A stretch of DNA of 64,000 nt from Cellvibrio sp. UBA7671 (GCA_002483145.1 DLHJ01000014.1:558001-622000), one strand, 5' to 3'. Numbered from the stretch's first letter, positions 36,849 through 50,075 are shown. A program made the numbers and translations. The notes: generated by a model not told the origin, from the sequence alone.

Positions 36849-37721
36849 TTACCAGCCAGTGATTTCTTTCAGTGCTTTACCGATATCAGCCAAGCTCTTA
36901 ACAGTCTTAACACCTGCATCTTCCAGTGCAGCAAATTTCTCGTCAGCAGTACCTTTACCACCAGAAATAATCGCACCAGCGTGACCCATGCGCTTACCAG
37001 CAGGTGCAGTTACACCGGCAATGTAAGATACAACAGGCTTAGTCACGTTAGCTTTAATGAACGCTGCCGCTTCTTCTTCTGCAGAACCACCGATCTCACC
37101 AATCATTACGATTGCTTCGGTTTGTGGGTCAGCTTGGAACAACTTCAGGATATCGATGAAGTTGGAGCCTGGGATTGGGTCACCACCAATACCGACACAA
37201 GTAGATTGGCCGAAACCGTAGTCAGTCGTTTGCTTAACCGCTTCATAAGTCAAGGTACCTGAACGCGATACGATACCTACTTTACCTGGCTTGTGGATAT
37301 GGCCTGGCATGATGCCAATTTTACATTCGCCCGGAGTAATAACACCTGGGCAGTTAGGGCCAATCAAACGCACGCCCAACTCGTCACACTTCACTTTTGC
37401 GTCAAGCATATCGAGGGTTGGGATACCTTCAGTAATACATACAATCAACTTGATGCCACCGTTAGCCGCTTCAAGGATTGAGTCTTTACAGAAAGGAGCC
37501 GGAACGTAGATAACTGATGCGGTTGCGCCAGTCGCTTCTACTGCTTCAGCAACAGTGTTGAACACTGGCAGGCCGAGGTGAGTTTGACCACCCTTACCTG
37601 GAGTTACACCACCAACCATTTTGGTGCCGTAAGCAATCGCTTGTTCAGAGTGGAAAGTACCTTGCGCGCCGGTGAAGCCTTGGCAGATTACTTTGGTGTC
37701 TTTGTTAATTAAAACGCTCAT
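36849..37721 (-). CDS. sucD: Succinyl-CoA synthetase alpha subunit
   Basis: A 290-aa subunit of the ADP- or GDP-forming ligase that converts succinyl-CoA to succinate. The CoA-binding Rossmann domain ([19 protein letters not shown]) and the phosphohistidine in [13 protein letters not shown] are present; the length is typical. It is the last gene of the suc operon, 12 nt after sucC. Confidence 0.98.
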   Translation of the reverse strand: MSVLINKDTKVICQGFTGAQGTFHSEQAIAYGTKMVGGVTPGKGGQTHLGLPVFNTVAEAVEATGATASVIYVPAPFCKDSILEAANGGIKLIVCITEGIPTLDMLDAKVKCDELGVRLIGPNCPGVITPGECKIGIMPGHIHKPGKVGIVSRSGTLTYEAVKQTTDYGFGQSTCVGIGGDPIPGSNFIDILKLFQADPQTEAIVMIGEIGGSAEEEAAAFIKANVTKPVVSYIAGVTAPAGKRMGHAGAIISGGKGTADEKFAALEDAGVKTVKSLADIGKALKEITGW

Positions 37722-37733
37722 GTTCTTGGCCCC

Positions 37734-38900
37734 TTATTGATTCGCAGCAGCTGCAACAACTTTCTTGGCAGCGCCAGTCAAGTCGGTATCGGCAATAATG
37801 TTAAGGCCGCTTTCGCCCAACACTTTTGCACCCAATTCAGCATTGTTACCTTGCAGACGAACAACAACAGGTACTTTTACGCCTACTTCTTTAACTGCAC
37901 CGATTACGCCTTCTGCGATCATGTCGCAACGTACGATACCGCCAAAGATGTTGATGAATACGGCTTTAACCGCGTCATCAGACAAAATGATTTTGAACGC
38001 TTCAACTACGCGCTCTTTGGTAGCACCACCGCCTACGTCGAGGAAGTTAGCCGGTTGGCCGCCGTGCAATTTAACGATGTCCATGGTACCCATCGCCAAA
38101 CCAGCGCCGTTTACCATACAACCGATATCACCACCGAGCGCAACGTAGTTCAGTTCCCAAGCAGCAGCATGAGCTTCACGCGCATCTTCTTGTGATGGGT
38201 CTTGCATTGCTTTCAGTTCTGGATGACGGTACAGAGCGTTGCCGTCGATTACCAATTTGGCATCCAGGCAATGCAAGTTACCTTCCGGAGTGATTACCAA
38301 TGGGTTAACTTCCAACAGCGCCAAATCTTTCTCTTTGAAGAGTTTGGCCAAGCCGAGAAAAATGTTAACGAATTGGTTAATTTGCTTGCCTTCCAAACCG
38401 AGCTTGAAAGCCAGATCGCGACCTTGGAAAGGCTGTGCGCCTACCAGTGGATCAACAGCAACTTTAAGGATTTTTTCAGGAGTGTCATGAGCAACTTTCT
38501 CAATCTCTACGCCACCTTCGGTAGAGGCCATGAACACGATACGACGGCTTGAACGATCAACTACAGCGCCCAAGTACAACTCTTTGGCGATGTCGGTGCA
38601 AGTCTCAACCAAAATGCGGCTTACTGGTTGGCCTTTCTCATCAGTTTGATAAGTCACCAGATTCTTACCCAACCACTTTTCAGCGAAAGCGCGGATATCT
38701 TCTTTGCTCTTAACCAGCTTTACGCCGCCCGCTTTACCGCGGCCGCCAGCGTGAACCTGAGCTTTAACGACGAACATATCGCCGCCGATTTGATCCGCGG
38801 CAGCAACAGCCTCTTCAACAGTCGCAGCAGCAATGCCCTTAGAAACAGGCAGACCATATTGGGCAAACAGTTGCTTACCCTGATACTCGTGCAAATTCAT
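37734..38900 (-). CDS. sucC: Succinyl-CoA synthetase beta subunit
   Basis: A 388-aa ATP-grasp subunit carrying nucleotide specificity. The N-terminus [22 protein letters not shown] fixes the start at ATG 38900. The [12 protein letters not shown] nucleotide loop, EVNPLVI and the C-terminal [17 protein letters not shown] segment are conserved. Pairs with sucD. Confidence 0.98.
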   Translation of the reverse strand: MNLHEYQGKQLFAQYGLPVSKGIAAATVEEAVAAADQIGGDMFVVKAQVHAGGRGKAGGVKLVKSKEDIRAFAEKWLGKNLVTYQTDEKGQPVSRILVETCTDIAKELYLGAVVDRSSRRIVFMASTEGGVEIEKVAHDTPEKILKVAVDPLVGAQPFQGRDLAFKLGLEGKQINQFVNIFLGLAKLFKEKDLALLEVNPLVITPEGNLHCLDAKLVIDGNALYRHPELKAMQDPSQEDAREAHAAAWELNYVALGGDIGCMVNGAGLAMGTMDIVKLHGGQPANFLDVGGGATKERVVEAFKIILSDDAVKAVFINIFGGIVRCDMIAEGVIGAVKEVGVKVPVVVRLQGNNAELGAKVLGESGLNIIADTDLTGAAKKVVAAAANQ

Positions 38901-39023
38901 GGTGTAGTTCCATTTGACGATGGTTGGACATGCAATTATCGATAAACATGCCAACTGGGTTATCGATGGAGACGAACCTTATGAGTTCGCCCCCGCCTAA
39001 AAAACGAGGACTCTATGGTTCTC

Positions 39024-40478
<1,455 letters not shown>

Positions 40479-40526
40479 TTATTAACAGTCGGCTACAACC
40501 TTGTGAGTGGTAACCCTTCACATAAA

Positions 40527-40552
40527 AACGCTCCTGGGTTGCCAGAAGCGTT
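40527..40552 (-). terminator. Terminator-like hairpin between sucB and lpd
   Basis: On the minus strand AACGCTTCTGG and CCAGGAGCGTT pair (one mismatch) around a CAAC loop, followed by TTTATG. It may partly terminate transcription after sucB and lower lpd expression relative to sucAB. Confidence 0.65.
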
Positions 40553-40580
40553 TCAAAAAGCAGATTAGATTTCCAACACT

Positions 40581-41777
40581 TTATATTTCTAGAAGAATGC
40601 GCGCTGGATCTTCCAACAAATCTTTGATGGTCACGAGGAATTGCACAGCCTCTTTACCGTCGAGCAAGCGGTGATCGTAAGACAGTGCCAAGTACATCAT
40701 CGGCAGAATTTCTACTTTGCCATTGACCGCCATTGGGCGCTCTTGAATTTTGTGCATGCCCAAAATTGCAGACTGCGGCAGGTTCAAAATCGGCGTAGAC
40801 AAAAGTGAACCGAACACACCACCGTTGGTGATGGTGAAGGTGCCGCCAGACATTTCTTCAATACCAAGTTTGCCATCACGTGCTCGCAGACCAAAATCGC
40901 GGATAGTATTTTCGATGGTGGCCAGACTCATATTTTCGGCATTGCGCAACACAGGAACTACCAAGCCTTTTTCAGTCGATACTGCAACACCGATATCCTG
41001 GTAACCGTGATAAACAACATCGTTGTTGTCGATAGAGGCGTTTACCACAGGGAAACGACGCAGCGCTTCAGCAGCGGCTTTCACAAAGAAACTCATAAAG
41101 CCCAAACGTGAACCGTTATGCGCTTTTTCAAATTGGTCTTTGTATTTTGCACGCAGTGCCATTACCGGAGCCATGTTCACTTCATTGAACGTGGTCAGCA
41201 TTGCCGTAGTGCTGGATGCTTCAAGCAAACGCTCGGCAATACGCTTACGCAAACGCGTCATAGGTACGCGCTTCTCAACACGATCACCTACGGCTTCGAT
41301 TGCGGCAACAGGTACAGGCGCAGCAGGAGCGATCACCGCTGGTGCTGATTTCAAATGATTGGCAACATCTTCTTTGGTAACACGGCCATCTTTACCGCTG
41401 CCGGCGACAACTGCAGTATTCACATTGTTCTCTTCAGCCATTTTCCGTGCTGCAGGATTTACCAATTTTTCAGCGGTTGCGGCAACAGGCGCTGCTGCAG
41501 GAGCTGGAGTACTTGCTGCAGGAGTACCTGTTGCCACGGCACCCTCAACAAAACGGGCAATCACTTCATTACTCAATACAGTCTCGCCTTCACCTTTAAT
41601 AATTTCAGCGATACTGCCATCTGCAGGTGCAACCACTTCCAACACAACCTTGTCGGTTTCAATATCAACGATCAACTCATCGCGCTTGACGGCTTCGCCT
41701 GGTTTTTTGTGCCAGGTTGCTACCGTGCCATCGGCAACGGATTCAGGGAAGGTAGGGGCTTTGATTTCGATACTCAT
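40581..41777 (-). CDS. sucB: Dihydrolipoyllysine-residue succinyltransferase (E2 of 2-oxoglutarate dehydrogenase)
   Basis: A 398-aa protein of three domains: an N-terminal lipoyl domain with the modified Lys in [11 protein letters not shown], a peripheral-subunit-binding segment ([32 protein letters not shown], about residues 105-138), and the catalytic acyltransferase domain with [12 protein letters not shown] (His and Asp). Ala/Pro-rich flexible linkers join them. Together with SucA and Lpd it forms the 2-oxoglutarate dehydrogenase complex. Confidence 0.97.
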   Translation of the reverse strand: MSIEIKAPTFPESVADGTVATWHKKPGEAVKRDELIVDIETDKVVLEVVAPADGSIAEIIKGEGETVLSNEVIARFVEGAVATGTPAASTPAPAAAPVAATAEKLVNPAARKMAEENNVNTAVVAGSGKDGRVTKEDVANHLKSAPAVIAPAAPVPVAAIEAVGDRVEKRVPMTRLRKRIAERLLEASSTTAMLTTFNEVNMAPVMALRAKYKDQFEKAHNGSRLGFMSFFVKAAAEALRRFPVVNASIDNNDVVYHGYQDIGVAVSTEKGLVVPVLRNAENMSLATIENTIRDFGLRARDGKLGIEEMSGGTFTITNGGVFGSLLSTPILNLPQSAILGMHKIQERPMAVNGKVEILPMMYLALSYDHRLLDGKEAVQFLVTIKDLLEDPARILLEI

Positions 41778-41838
41778 GCTATTCCATCTCTCTGTAGCGC
41801 TAGGATTATTTGATCATTTAATCAGTTAGTAAAAGCAC

Positions 41839-44670
41839 TCAAACAGTGAGCGCTTTATTCACAAAACGTTTTTCTTCTTCAAGGTGCGCAGACATGTAAC
41901 CGCCCGCTGGTGCTGCCGATGGATCACGACCCACATAATCCAAATACATTTCTTTGCCGTACAACCCCTGCACTACATGGCGCATATGGTGTTGACTGCT
42001 ATACCAAGCTCCCTGGTTCATTGGCTCCTCCTGGCACCAGAAGATATCTTTGATATCCTTGAATGGCGCCATAGCAGCTTTCAATTCTTCTTCAGGGAAT
42101 GGATACAATTGCTCCAAGCGGATCAAGGCCACATTTTCCTGCTTGCGTGCAGTTCGCTCTTCAAGCAGCGTGTAATAAACCTTACCACTACACAAAATTA
42201 CCCGCTCAACTTTGGACGGTTCGACGGTGCTATCGCCAATCACATTTTGGAAGCTGCCGTTGGCCAATTCTTCCAGCGTAGATGTTGCCAATTTATGACG
42301 CAGTAACGATTTCGGACTCATTACCACTAATGGACGACGCATCGGGCGAATCGCCTGGCGACGCAGCATGTGAAATACCTGCGCGGGTGTAGTTGGTACA
42401 CAAACCTGAATATTGTGTTCCGCACACAATTGCATGAAACGTTCAAGACGCGCAGAAGAGTGCTCCGGCCCCTGCCCCTCATAACCGTGTGGTAACAACA
42501 TGGTCAAACCGCACAAACGACCCCACTTGTGCTCACCACTGGTAATAAATTGGTCGATAACGACTTGGGCGCCGTTAGCGAAGTCACCGAACTGCGCCTC
42601 CCAAATCACTAAACCGGTTGGCGATGTTGTTGAATAGCCATACTCGAACGCTAATACGGCCTCCTCTGACAAATAAGAATCGAACAACTCAAAAGACGGT
42701 TGGTTAGGGGCCATATTCGCGAGAGGCACATAAGAAGAACCGTCTTTCTGGCTGTGAACTACCGCATGACGATGTGAAAAAGTACCGCGACCAACGTCTT
42801 GACCAGTCATGCGAACCTGATAACCCTGTTCAACCAGGGTAGCGTAAGCCAATGTTTCGGCCATACCCCAGTTAAGCGCCAAAGCACCAGCGGCCATTTT
42901 GCGGCGGTCTTCGTAAATTTTTTCAACTTGTTTTTGCAGCACGATTCCATCAGGAATTTCGCACATCTTATTTGCTGCAGCCTGCAGTGTTTTGAGTTCA
43001 CAACCGGTTACTGCCGGCGTCTCCCAATCGTGGCCGATATAGGGCGACCAATCTACAAACAAGCTGCGATCCGGCTCGCTTACCAAACCACTCGCAACAT
43101 TTTCGCCACGATCCAAGGCTGCGCGATACACGGTAGTCATCTCGTCAGCTGCCGCTTGGCTGAGCAGGCCCGCTGCAACCAACTTATCGGCATAGAGCGT
43201 GCGAGTAGTTTTGAGATTGCGAATAATTTGATACATCAACGGCTGGGTTGCAGAGGGCTCGTCAGTTTCGTTGTGACCGCGACGGCGATAGCAAACTAAA
43301 TCAATTACCACGTCCTTCTTGAACTCATAGCGATAATCCATCGCCAACTGCGCCACAAACAATACTGCTTCAGGATCATCACCATTCACATGAAAAATCG
43401 GGCACTCGATCATTTTGGCGACGTCGGTACAGTACTCAGTTGAGCGTGCATCTTCACGTTTGTTAGTGGTGAAACCCACTTGATTGTTGATCACAAGATG
43501 TAAGGTACCACCAGTGCCGTACGCGCGAGTCTGGGACATTTGGAATGTCTCCATCACTACGCCTTGGCCTGCAAATGCAGCATCGCCATGCACATTGATA
43601 GGAACAACTTTGGCGCCGGTTTTGTCGTTGCGACGATCCTGACGGGCGCGCACAGAACCTTCAACCACGGGTGATACGATTTCCAAGTGCGACGGGTTAA
43701 ACGCCATCGCCATGTGTAACTCTCCGCCAGGAGTCATTACGTTGGAAGAAAAACCTGAGTGATATTTCACATCGCCAGAGGTATTCAATGAACGCTTGCC
43801 ATCAAATTCTGCAAACAATTCTGCAGGGCTTTTACCAAACACGTTGATCAACGCATTAAGGCGACCACGGTGAGCCATGCCCAATACTATTTCTTTTGCA
43901 CCGTAAGTACCCGCGCGCTTTACCAAGGCATCAACTAATGGAATAAAACTTTCGCCACCTTCGAGACCGAAACGTTTGGTGCCTGGATATTTACTATCGA
44001 GATGACGCTCAAGGCCTTCCGCAGCTGTCAAACGCTCGAGGAGGGCAAGGCGCTGCTCTTTACTGAATTCAGGATTGGAGCGCACGCTCTCAAGACGCTG
44101 TTGCAACCATTGTTTTTCAGCAAGGGGCGTAATGTGCATAATCTCGGCACCGATATGACCGCAATAGGTCTTCTCTAATGCCTCAACAATTTCACGCAGG
44201 GTCGCCTGCTCTTTGCCGATAAACAAGCTGCCAGTGTTAAATACAGTATCCAGGTCTGCATTGGTCAGGCCGTGAAAACCTAATTCCAAATCGGCGACCG
44301 GATCGCGCTTCATCAATCCCAAAGGATCCAACTGGGCCTTTTGATGACCGCGGAAACGGTAGGAACTGATCAGTTGTACTACCTTGATTTGTTTTTGCTC
44401 GTGCTCAGCACTAACCGAGCCACCTGCAACGGCAACGGTGCGCACACGGGATTTACCCAATTGCTCGAATTGAGCGCGAATGACCGAATGGGGAGTATCT
44501 TGAGTCAACACACCGTTGATACGTGGTAATTGATCGAAGTAATTGCGCCATTCTTCAGGAACGGCATTAGGATTGTGTAGATATGTGTCGTAGAGCTCTT
44601 CGACATAAGCAGCGTTCCCACCAGAGATGTGAGACGTACTCCAAAATTGCTCCATAATGCTGTCTTGCAT
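41839..44670 (-). CDS. sucA: 2-oxoglutarate dehydrogenase E1 component
   Basis: A 943-aa thiamine-diphosphate enzyme that decarboxylates 2-oxoglutarate. The start MQDSIMEQFWSTSHISGGNAAYVEELYDTYL matches the E. coli N-terminus, so ATG 44670 (with AAGGTGAG upstream) is preferred over longer frames. LGMAHRGRLNALINVFGKSP, INVHGDAAFAGQGVVMET and FEYGYSTTSPTGLVIWEAQFGDFANGAQV are typical TPP-binding and catalytic blocks. First gene of the suc operon. Confidence 0.97.
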   Translation of the reverse strand: MQDSIMEQFWSTSHISGGNAAYVEELYDTYLHNPNAVPEEWRNYFDQLPRINGVLTQDTPHSVIRAQFEQLGKSRVRTVAVAGGSVSAEHEQKQIKVVQLISSYRFRGHQKAQLDPLGLMKRDPVADLELGFHGLTNADLDTVFNTGSLFIGKEQATLREIVEALEKTYCGHIGAEIMHITPLAEKQWLQQRLESVRSNPEFSKEQRLALLERLTAAEGLERHLDSKYPGTKRFGLEGGESFIPLVDALVKRAGTYGAKEIVLGMAHRGRLNALINVFGKSPAELFAEFDGKRSLNTSGDVKYHSGFSSNVMTPGGELHMAMAFNPSHLEIVSPVVEGSVRARQDRRNDKTGAKVVPINVHGDAAFAGQGVVMETFQMSQTRAYGTGGTLHLVINNQVGFTTNKREDARSTEYCTDVAKMIECPIFHVNGDDPEAVLFVAQLAMDYRYEFKKDVVIDLVCYRRRGHNETDEPSATQPLMYQIIRNLKTTRTLYADKLVAAGLLSQAAADEMTTVYRAALDRGENVASGLVSEPDRSLFVDWSPYIGHDWETPAVTGCELKTLQAAANKMCEIPDGIVLQKQVEKIYEDRRKMAAGALALNWGMAETLAYATLVEQGYQVRMTGQDVGRGTFSHRHAVVHSQKDGSSYVPLANMAPNQPSFELFDSYLSEEAVLAFEYGYSTTSPTGLVIWEAQFGDFANGAQVVIDQFITSGEHKWGRLCGLTMLLPHGYEGQGPEHSSARLERFMQLCAEHNIQVCVPTTPAQVFHMLRRQAIRPMRRPLVVMSPKSLLRHKLATSTLEELANGSFQNVIGDSTVEPSKVERVILCSGKVYYTLLEERTARKQENVALIRLEQLYPFPEEELKAAMAPFKDIKDIFWCQEEPMNQGAWYSSQHHMRHVVQGLYGKEMYLDYVGRDPSAAPAGGYMSAHLEEEKRFVNKALTV

Positions 44671-44871
44671 TCCACTCACCTTAATCATTGGGGACTCAGG
44701 CAAATCCCCTGCTATCAACTAGCGGTTAGCTACCAAACGTTTTCAACTTGTGATTAAAAACGCCGCTTTTAAGTTGCTGCAACACCGGGTTACAACAAAC
44801 AGTTCTTCAACGCAGCGAGCACCAAAGCGCTCACTTTGTCATCAAATTTTTGCCAGCTTCAGATACAGAAA

Positions 44872-44892
44872 AGCGCCACCTTAGGTAGCGCT
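44872..44892 (-). terminator. Hairpin overlapping the sdhB stop codon
   Basis: On the minus strand AGCGCTACC and GGTGGCGCT (one mismatch) flank the sdhB TAA stop and end in a short T tract (TTTTCTG). This would let transcripts stop between sdh and suc genes; the stem includes the last sdhB codons. Confidence 0.5.
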
Positions 44893-45585
44893 CTGTAACA
44901 ACATATTGCGAATATGGCCGATGGCTCGTGTCGGGTTCAGCCCTTTGGGACAAACCGCCACACAGTTTTGGATACCATGGCAACGGAATACGCTAAAAGG
45001 ATCGTCCAGATTGGCAAGTCGTTTCTCGGTCGCCAAATCGCGGCTATCAGCCAGGAAACGATAAGCCTGTAATAAACCAGCAGGACCGATAAACTTATCG
45101 GGGTTCCACCAGAAAGATGGGCAGCTGGTTGAGCAGCAGGCGCAGAGTATACACTCATAAAGGCCATCGAGCTTCTCGCGATCTGCAGGTGATTGCAAAC
45201 GCTCAATTGCTGGTGCTGGCGTATCGTTTTGCAAGTATGGCTCAATTTTCTTGTATTGATCGTAGAACTGGGTCATATCAACTACCAGGTCACGAATCAC
45301 TGGCAAACCGGGCAACGGGCGCAAAATCAAAGTATTGTTCTTGATGCACTCGGAGATTGGCTTGATGCAAGCCAAACCGTTTTTACCATTGATATTCATG
45401 CCATCAGAACCGCACACACCTTCGCGGCAAGAGCGGCGATAAGCAAGACTTTCGTCTTGTGCTTTCAGTAATTCCAATACATCCAATACCATCAAATCTT
45501 TACCCTGAGTATCCAGCTCATAGGTTTTCATATAGGGCGCATTATCTGTATCAGGGTTGTAGCGATAAACTTGTACTTTCAACAT
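44881..45585 (-). CDS. sdhB: Succinate dehydrogenase iron-sulfur subunit
   Basis: A 234-aa protein with three cluster-binding motifs: the plant-ferredoxin-type 2Fe-2S site CREGVCGSDGMNINGKNGLAC, the 4Fe-4S site CILCACCSTSCP and the 3Fe-4S site CHGIQNCVAVCPKGLNP. It carries electrons from SdhA to ubiquinone at the SdhC/SdhD membrane anchor. 18 nt after sdhA. Confidence 0.98.
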   Translation of the reverse strand: MLKVQVYRYNPDTDNAPYMKTYELDTQGKDLMVLDVLELLKAQDESLAYRRSCREGVCGSDGMNINGKNGLACIKPISECIKNNTLILRPLPGLPVIRDLVVDMTQFYDQYKKIEPYLQNDTPAPAIERLQSPADREKLDGLYECILCACCSTSCPSFWWNPDKFIGPAGLLQAYRFLADSRDLATEKRLANLDDPFSVFRCHGIQNCVAVCPKGLNPTRAIGHIRNMLLQSAT

Positions 45586-45603
45586 GACTTCTGCTCCCGA
45601 TTG

Positions 45604-47376
45604 TTAGTAGGTACGTTTTTTAGGTTGGAAAGCTTCCATAGTGCGCGGCTTGAAATTTACCGCACGCTTGCCAACACGCTTATCAACGGGGAAATACATG
45701 GAGTGACACAACCAATTAGCATCGTCACGATCTTCAAAATCTTCACGCGCGTGCGCGCCGCGCGATTCTTTACGCTCTTCCGCTGCAATCGCCGTTGCTT
45801 CTGCGACTTCAAGCAAGTTTTGCAATTCTAATGCTTCAATACGCGCAGTATTGAATGCATTGCTCTTGTCAGTAATAGATACATTTTCAATACGCTTGCG
45901 CAGCTCAGCCAGTTGCTGGATACCTTTTTGCATAAACTCACCTTTACGGAATACACCGAAGAAGTTTTGCATAATGGTTTGCAACTCTTTACGCAGTACT
46001 GATGCGCTCTCACCGCTATTAGATGTATTTATTTTGTTTAGGCGCGCCATCGCTTTATCGATATCAGATTGAGTGGCATCGCGATGCTCAATACCCTCAC
46101 GCAATGCTTTCTCAATGTACAGACCAGCTGCACGACCGAACACAACCAAGTCGAGCAATGAGTTTCCACCCAAACGGTTAGCGCCGTGCACAGACACACA
46201 AGCAACTTCACCACACGCAAACAAACCATCAATCACCACATCATTTCCATCAGCATCGACGGTCAACGCTTGCCCATTCACGTTAGTTGGAATGCCACCC
46301 ATCATATAATGGCAAGTTGGAACTACAGGGATGGGAGCATATACAGGGTCAACGTGTGCGAAGGTGCGCGACAACTCGCAAATACCAGGCAATTTACTCT
46401 CGAGCACTTCTTCACCCAAGTGATCGAGCTTCAGCAGTACGTGATCCTTATTAGGACCTACACCACGACCAGCAATAATCTCCTGGATCATGGAGCGCGC
46501 CACTACGTCGCGACCAGCAAGATCTTTCGCATTAGGAGCATAACGCTCCATAAAGCGCTCGCCATCGGCGTTGATCAAGTAGCCACCTTCACCGCGGCAA
46601 CCTTCAGTTACTAATACACCGGCACCGGCGATACCGGTTGGGTGGAACTGCCACATTTCGATATCTTGCACAGGAAAGCCAGCGCGCAACGCCATACCAA
46701 CACCATCGCCAGTATTGATGTGAGCATTAGTAGTAGAAGCGTATATGCGCCCTGCACCACCGGTTGCCAACACAGTTGCCTTGGCTTTTACATAAACTGT
46801 TTCGCCATCTTCGATATTGATCGCGATAACACCAACCACTGCGCCGTCTTCATTTTTCACCAAATCAACTGCAAACCATTCATTAAGAAATACGGTTTTG
46901 TTTTTCAGGTTGCCTTGGTACAGAGTGTGGAGCAGTGCGTGCCCGGTACGGTCTGCCGCAGCGCAAGTACGCGCCGCCTGGCCACCTTCACCGAAGTTTT
47001 TAGATTGGCCACCAAATGGACGCTGGTAGATACGGCCTTCATCTGTACGGGAGAATGGCAAGCCCATATGCTCCAATTCAAATACCGCTTCAGGGCCTAC
47101 CGAACACATGTACTCAATCGCATCCTGGTCGCCGATATAGTCGGAACCTTTGATAGTGTCATACATGTGCCAACGCCAATCATCATTTGGATCAGCACTG
47201 GCGATCGCACAAGTAATACCGCCCTGGGCAGATACAGTGTGCGAACGCGTTGGGAATACTTTTGTAATTACTGCTGTTTTGTAACCGGATTGTGCCAACT
47301 GCAAAGCGGCGCGCATACCAGCACCGCCGCCGCCAACCACAATACCGTCAAAAGAAATCGTGCGCATATTAGCCAT
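45604..47376 (-). CDS. sdhA: Succinate dehydrogenase flavoprotein subunit
   Basis: A 590-aa subunit with covalently bound FAD. The dinucleotide motif [19 protein letters not shown] is at the N-terminus, the flavinylated His in [11 protein letters not shown], the substrate-site [21 protein letters not shown] and the typical GGIPTNVNG are present. Its ATG shares bases with the sdhD stop codon, so translation is coupled. Confidence 0.98.
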   Translation of the reverse strand: MANMRTISFDGIVVGGGGAGMRAALQLAQSGYKTAVITKVFPTRSHTVSAQGGITCAIASADPNDDWRWHMYDTIKGSDYIGDQDAIEYMCSVGPEAVFELEHMGLPFSRTDEGRIYQRPFGGQSKNFGEGGQAARTCAAADRTGHALLHTLYQGNLKNKTVFLNEWFAVDLVKNEDGAVVGVIAINIEDGETVYVKAKATVLATGGAGRIYASTTNAHINTGDGVGMALRAGFPVQDIEMWQFHPTGIAGAGVLVTEGCRGEGGYLINADGERFMERYAPNAKDLAGRDVVARSMIQEIIAGRGVGPNKDHVLLKLDHLGEEVLESKLPGICELSRTFAHVDPVYAPIPVVPTCHYMMGGIPTNVNGQALTVDADGNDVVIDGLFACGEVACVSVHGANRLGGNSLLDLVVFGRAAGLYIEKALREGIEHRDATQSDIDKAMARLNKINTSNSGESASVLRKELQTIMQNFFGVFRKGEFMQKGIQQLAELRKRIENVSITDKSNAFNTARIEALELQNLLEVAEATAIAAEERKESRGAHAREDFEDRDDANWLCHSMYFPVDKRVGKRAVNFKPRTMEAFQPKKRTY

Positions 47377-47747
47377 TAATTAATACCCCAAATTACTTGA
47401 ACACCCCAGACAAGATAGGTGACTGCAACTGCACCCAGCACTATCTGTGCGAATATACGAAGGAAAGTCGCTTTGGAGCCTAATAGACGGGTAGTTAAAT
47501 AATCAGTGAGCACAGCCCACAAACCGATCCACGCATGCGATATAAAGGAAAGAAGGGTAACAAGGGTAAACACACGCATCCACAGTTGGTTATAAAGGGA
47601 TTGCCACTGTTCGAAAGTCAATTCAGGATTACATGCAAGATAAGCCACGATAAAAATAGTGTACGCCGCCATGACGGCACCACCGACGCGTTGGATTAGC
47701 CAATCATAAAGGCCACTGCGTCCAAAACTGGTTACTGAAGTTACCAT
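47376..47747 (-). CDS. sdhD: Succinate dehydrogenase membrane anchor subunit D
   Basis: A 123-aa three-helix membrane protein. The start [23 protein letters not shown] resembles Pseudomonas SdhD; GTG 47753 is an alternative. The [15 protein letters not shown] motif contains the Asp-Tyr pair of the quinone site. It overlaps sdhC at its 5' end and sdhA at its 3' end. Confidence 0.95.
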   Translation of the reverse strand: MVTSVTSFGRSGLYDWLIQRVGGAVMAAYTIFIVAYLACNPELTFEQWQSLYNQLWMRVFTLVTLLSFISHAWIGLWAVLTDYLTTRLLGSKATFLRIFAQIVLGAVAVTYLVWGVQVIWGIN

Positions 47748-48115
47748 ACCCACACCCCCGCCAACACGATCAATACAATGGCAATAGCCAGTGCGATTTT
47801 GGCACCAGTTTGACCACCTTTAAGAGATTCACCGATACCGAAATCCATAATCAAATGACGGATACCGAGCACCATGTGATACGCCAAACCAGCCAAAACT
47901 GCCCAGAGAACAAATTGGCATACAGGGTTTGCGGCGAGATCGCTAATGCTGTTAAAACCTTCTTGCGAATCAAGACTGGCATCCAGCATCCATAAAAGGA
48001 CAGCTACGCCTGCAAAAAGGAAAACGCCGGAAGCACGATGAAGAATGGAAACGTAAGCAGTGATGGGGAGTTTAATAGTCGCTATATCTAGGTTGACAGG
48101 TCTTTTCTTGTTCAC
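47741..48115 (-). CDS. sdhC: Succinate dehydrogenase cytochrome b556 subunit C
   Basis: A 124-aa membrane subunit with three transmembrane helices. N-terminal RPVNLDIATIKLPITAYVSILHRASGV and the heme-ligand region YHMVLGIRHLIMD are conserved. First gene of the sdhCDAB operon; it faces gltA across a 630-bp region. Confidence 0.97.
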   Translation of the reverse strand: MNKKRPVNLDIATIKLPITAYVSILHRASGVFLFAGVAVLLWMLDASLDSQEGFNSISDLAANPVCQFVLWAVLAGLAYHMVLGIRHLIMDFGIGESLKGGQTGAKIALAIAIVLIVLAGVWVW

Positions 48116-48745
48116 GGTCTATCTCACCTTTATGCCCATCGCGGGCAGGTTTAAGAATAAGCGCTTCACTTTTTATCATTTAAAAATGACCTTAAATGAA
48201 ACACGCCCTGCAAGTCGCGCAGCATTATAGAGATTGGACTCTGGAAACACAAACAAAAAGCCGTGCAGAATTCCCTTCACGCTGGCAAGGAAAAATATTA
48301 CTGCACTTTTAACGATGTTTTTACACAACACATTGATTATATTGAAAGATTTTAATAAAAATGCACCGCAAGCGCGCGTTTTTACCATTGCCGCTCCACA
48401 TAAGTGCAGGCACATCGGTGAGTTTTTCAGCAATGTGAGACGCCACCACATGAGCACTCAGCTATGGCGCGAAAATTTCCGAAAAAGATAAAAGAAATTG
48501 CCCCAGAGATGTGCCAAAAACTTTCGCCTTAACAATTAAGTCATCTATAATGCCGCTCGCAAACGGCAGTGTCGGCCCACCATAAGAAACCGACTAGTCC
48601 ATAAAAAACATAGCCGGCCTATGACGCTATTAAAAGTAGAGCTATTTGCACAACGCAAAGCTACCTACAGTTTTTATCAGTTGAGTAGAGCGAAACATGC
48701 TTTTCTCAAGCCTTTAGTCTTAATCAGTAAGCACAGGAGTCAGTA
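48116..48745. other. sdhC/gltA divergent intergenic region (630 bp)
   Basis: AT-rich gene-free stretch that must contain the promoters of the sdh-suc cluster and gltA. Short open frames on both strands (e.g. 48176-48457) lack ribosome sites and conserved content and were not called. No tRNA or clear sRNA was seen. A candidate gltA promoter lies at 48523-48551. Confidence 0.6.
48523..48551 (+). promoter_or_regulatory. Candidate sigma-70 promoter upstream of gltA
   Basis: A perfect TATAAT at 48546-48551, with a weak -35 (TTCGCC) at 17-bp spacing, lies about 195 bp upstream of the gltA ATG. Only the -10 is a strong match. Confidence 0.4.
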
Positions 48746-50026
48746 ATGACTGACAAGAAAGCACATCTCTCGATTGATGGCATTGATTCGACAATTGAAT
48801 TACCAATCTATGCCAGCACAATCGGACCTGACGTTATCGACGTCACCAGTATTACCAAGAATGGCTTTTTCACGTTTGACCCGGGCTTTATGTCCACCGC
48901 CTCATGCGAATCCAAGATTACGTTTATTGATGGCGATGAAGGCGTGCTACTCCACCGCGGTTACCCGATTGAACAACTGGCTGTCTCTTCTGATTATCTC
49001 GAAACTTGTTACCTCTTATTAAACGGCGAATTGCCAACTCCGGCGCAAAAAGACGAATTTACTGCCGCGATCAAAAAACACTCCGCTGTCGATCCCTCCA
49101 TTGCCAATATCATCAAGAGCTTCAAACGCGAATCCCATCCGATGGCGATTTTGTGTAGTGCTGTCGCAGCCCTGGCCGCGGTATACAACGATGAAATCGA
49201 TATTACCAACGCTGAAAGCCGCAAGCTGACCGCTTACCGATTGATTGGTCAAATGCCAACCTTGTCGGCAATGGTGTACAAACACCGCAAGGGCGAAGAG
49301 TTTATTGCCCCGGATGACAGCCTGAGCTATGCCGAAAATTATTTGAACATGACCTTTGGCACGGCTGGCAAAGCGCCTAACGTGAGCAAAACGATTGCCA
49401 AGGCCATGGATCGTATTTTTGTATTGCATGCAGACCATGAACAAAATGCATCGACATCTACCGTGCGCCTGTCCGGCTCTTCAGGCACCAATCCATTTGC
49501 CGCTATCGCTGCTGGTATTTCAACCTTGTGGGGCCCTGCCCATGGCGGCGCCAACGAGGCGGTATTGGAGATGCTGGAAGAAATCGGCACTGTGGAAAAT
49601 ATCGAAGCTTGTGTTGCACGCGCTAAAGATAAAACCTCTGGCTTCCGCTTGATGGGCTTTGGTCATCGTGTTTACAAAAACTTCGACCCTCGCGCCAAAG
49701 TAATGAAGCAAACTTGCGATGAAGTACTGGCCGAATTAGGCCTGGAAAATGATCCACTGCTTGCAATTGCAAAACGCCTCGAACAAATCGCATTGGAAGA
49801 TCCATATTTCATTTCCAAAAAGCTCTATCCTAACGTTGATTTCTACTCCGGCATTATCATGAAAGCAATTGGTATCCCAACCGAAATGTTTACCGTGATT
49901 TTTGCTTTGGGTCGTGCGGTAGGTTGGTATTCCCACTGGGATGAAATGGTGAGTGGCCCTTACAAAATTGGCCGCCCACGTCAGCAATACACTGGCAGCC
50001 CGAAACGCGACTATCCAAAAAAGTAA
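48746..50026 (+). CDS. gltA: Citrate synthase (type II, hexameric)
   Basis: A 426-aa enzyme condensing oxaloacetate with acetyl-CoA. The catalytic residues are in [14 protein letters not shown] (His), [14 protein letters not shown] (His) and [10 protein letters not shown] (Asp). Length and N-terminal domain fit the NADH-regulated gammaproteobacterial type. Divergent from the sdh-suc cluster; followed by a strong terminator. Confidence 0.98.
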   Translation: MTDKKAHLSIDGIDSTIELPIYASTIGPDVIDVTSITKNGFFTFDPGFMSTASCESKITFIDGDEGVLLHRGYPIEQLAVSSDYLETCYLLLNGELPTPAQKDEFTAAIKKHSAVDPSIANIIKSFKRESHPMAILCSAVAALAAVYNDEIDITNAESRKLTAYRLIGQMPTLSAMVYKHRKGEEFIAPDDSLSYAENYLNMTFGTAGKAPNVSKTIAKAMDRIFVLHADHEQNASTSTVRLSGSSGTNPFAAIAAGISTLWGPAHGGANEAVLEMLEEIGTVENIEACVARAKDKTSGFRLMGFGHRVYKNFDPRAKVMKQTCDEVLAELGLENDPLLAIAKRLEQIALEDPYFISKKLYPNVDFYSGIIMKAIGIPTEMFTVIFALGRAVGWYSHWDEMVSGPYKIGRPRQQYTGSPKRDYPKK

Positions 50027-50075
50027 GGCCAAAAAAAGTAAGTCATAAAAAGTAATCACTGTAAAAGCTACAAAC

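Noticed and set aside
38965-38995. Inverted repeat GCGAAC/GTTCGTC between lpd and sucC as terminator
   Set aside because: Imperfect stem and no T-run on the expected side; too weak to call.
48176-48491. Open frames on both strands between sdhC and gltA
   Set aside because: No ribosome site, overlapping on opposite strands, no conserved motifs; this is the divergent promoter region.
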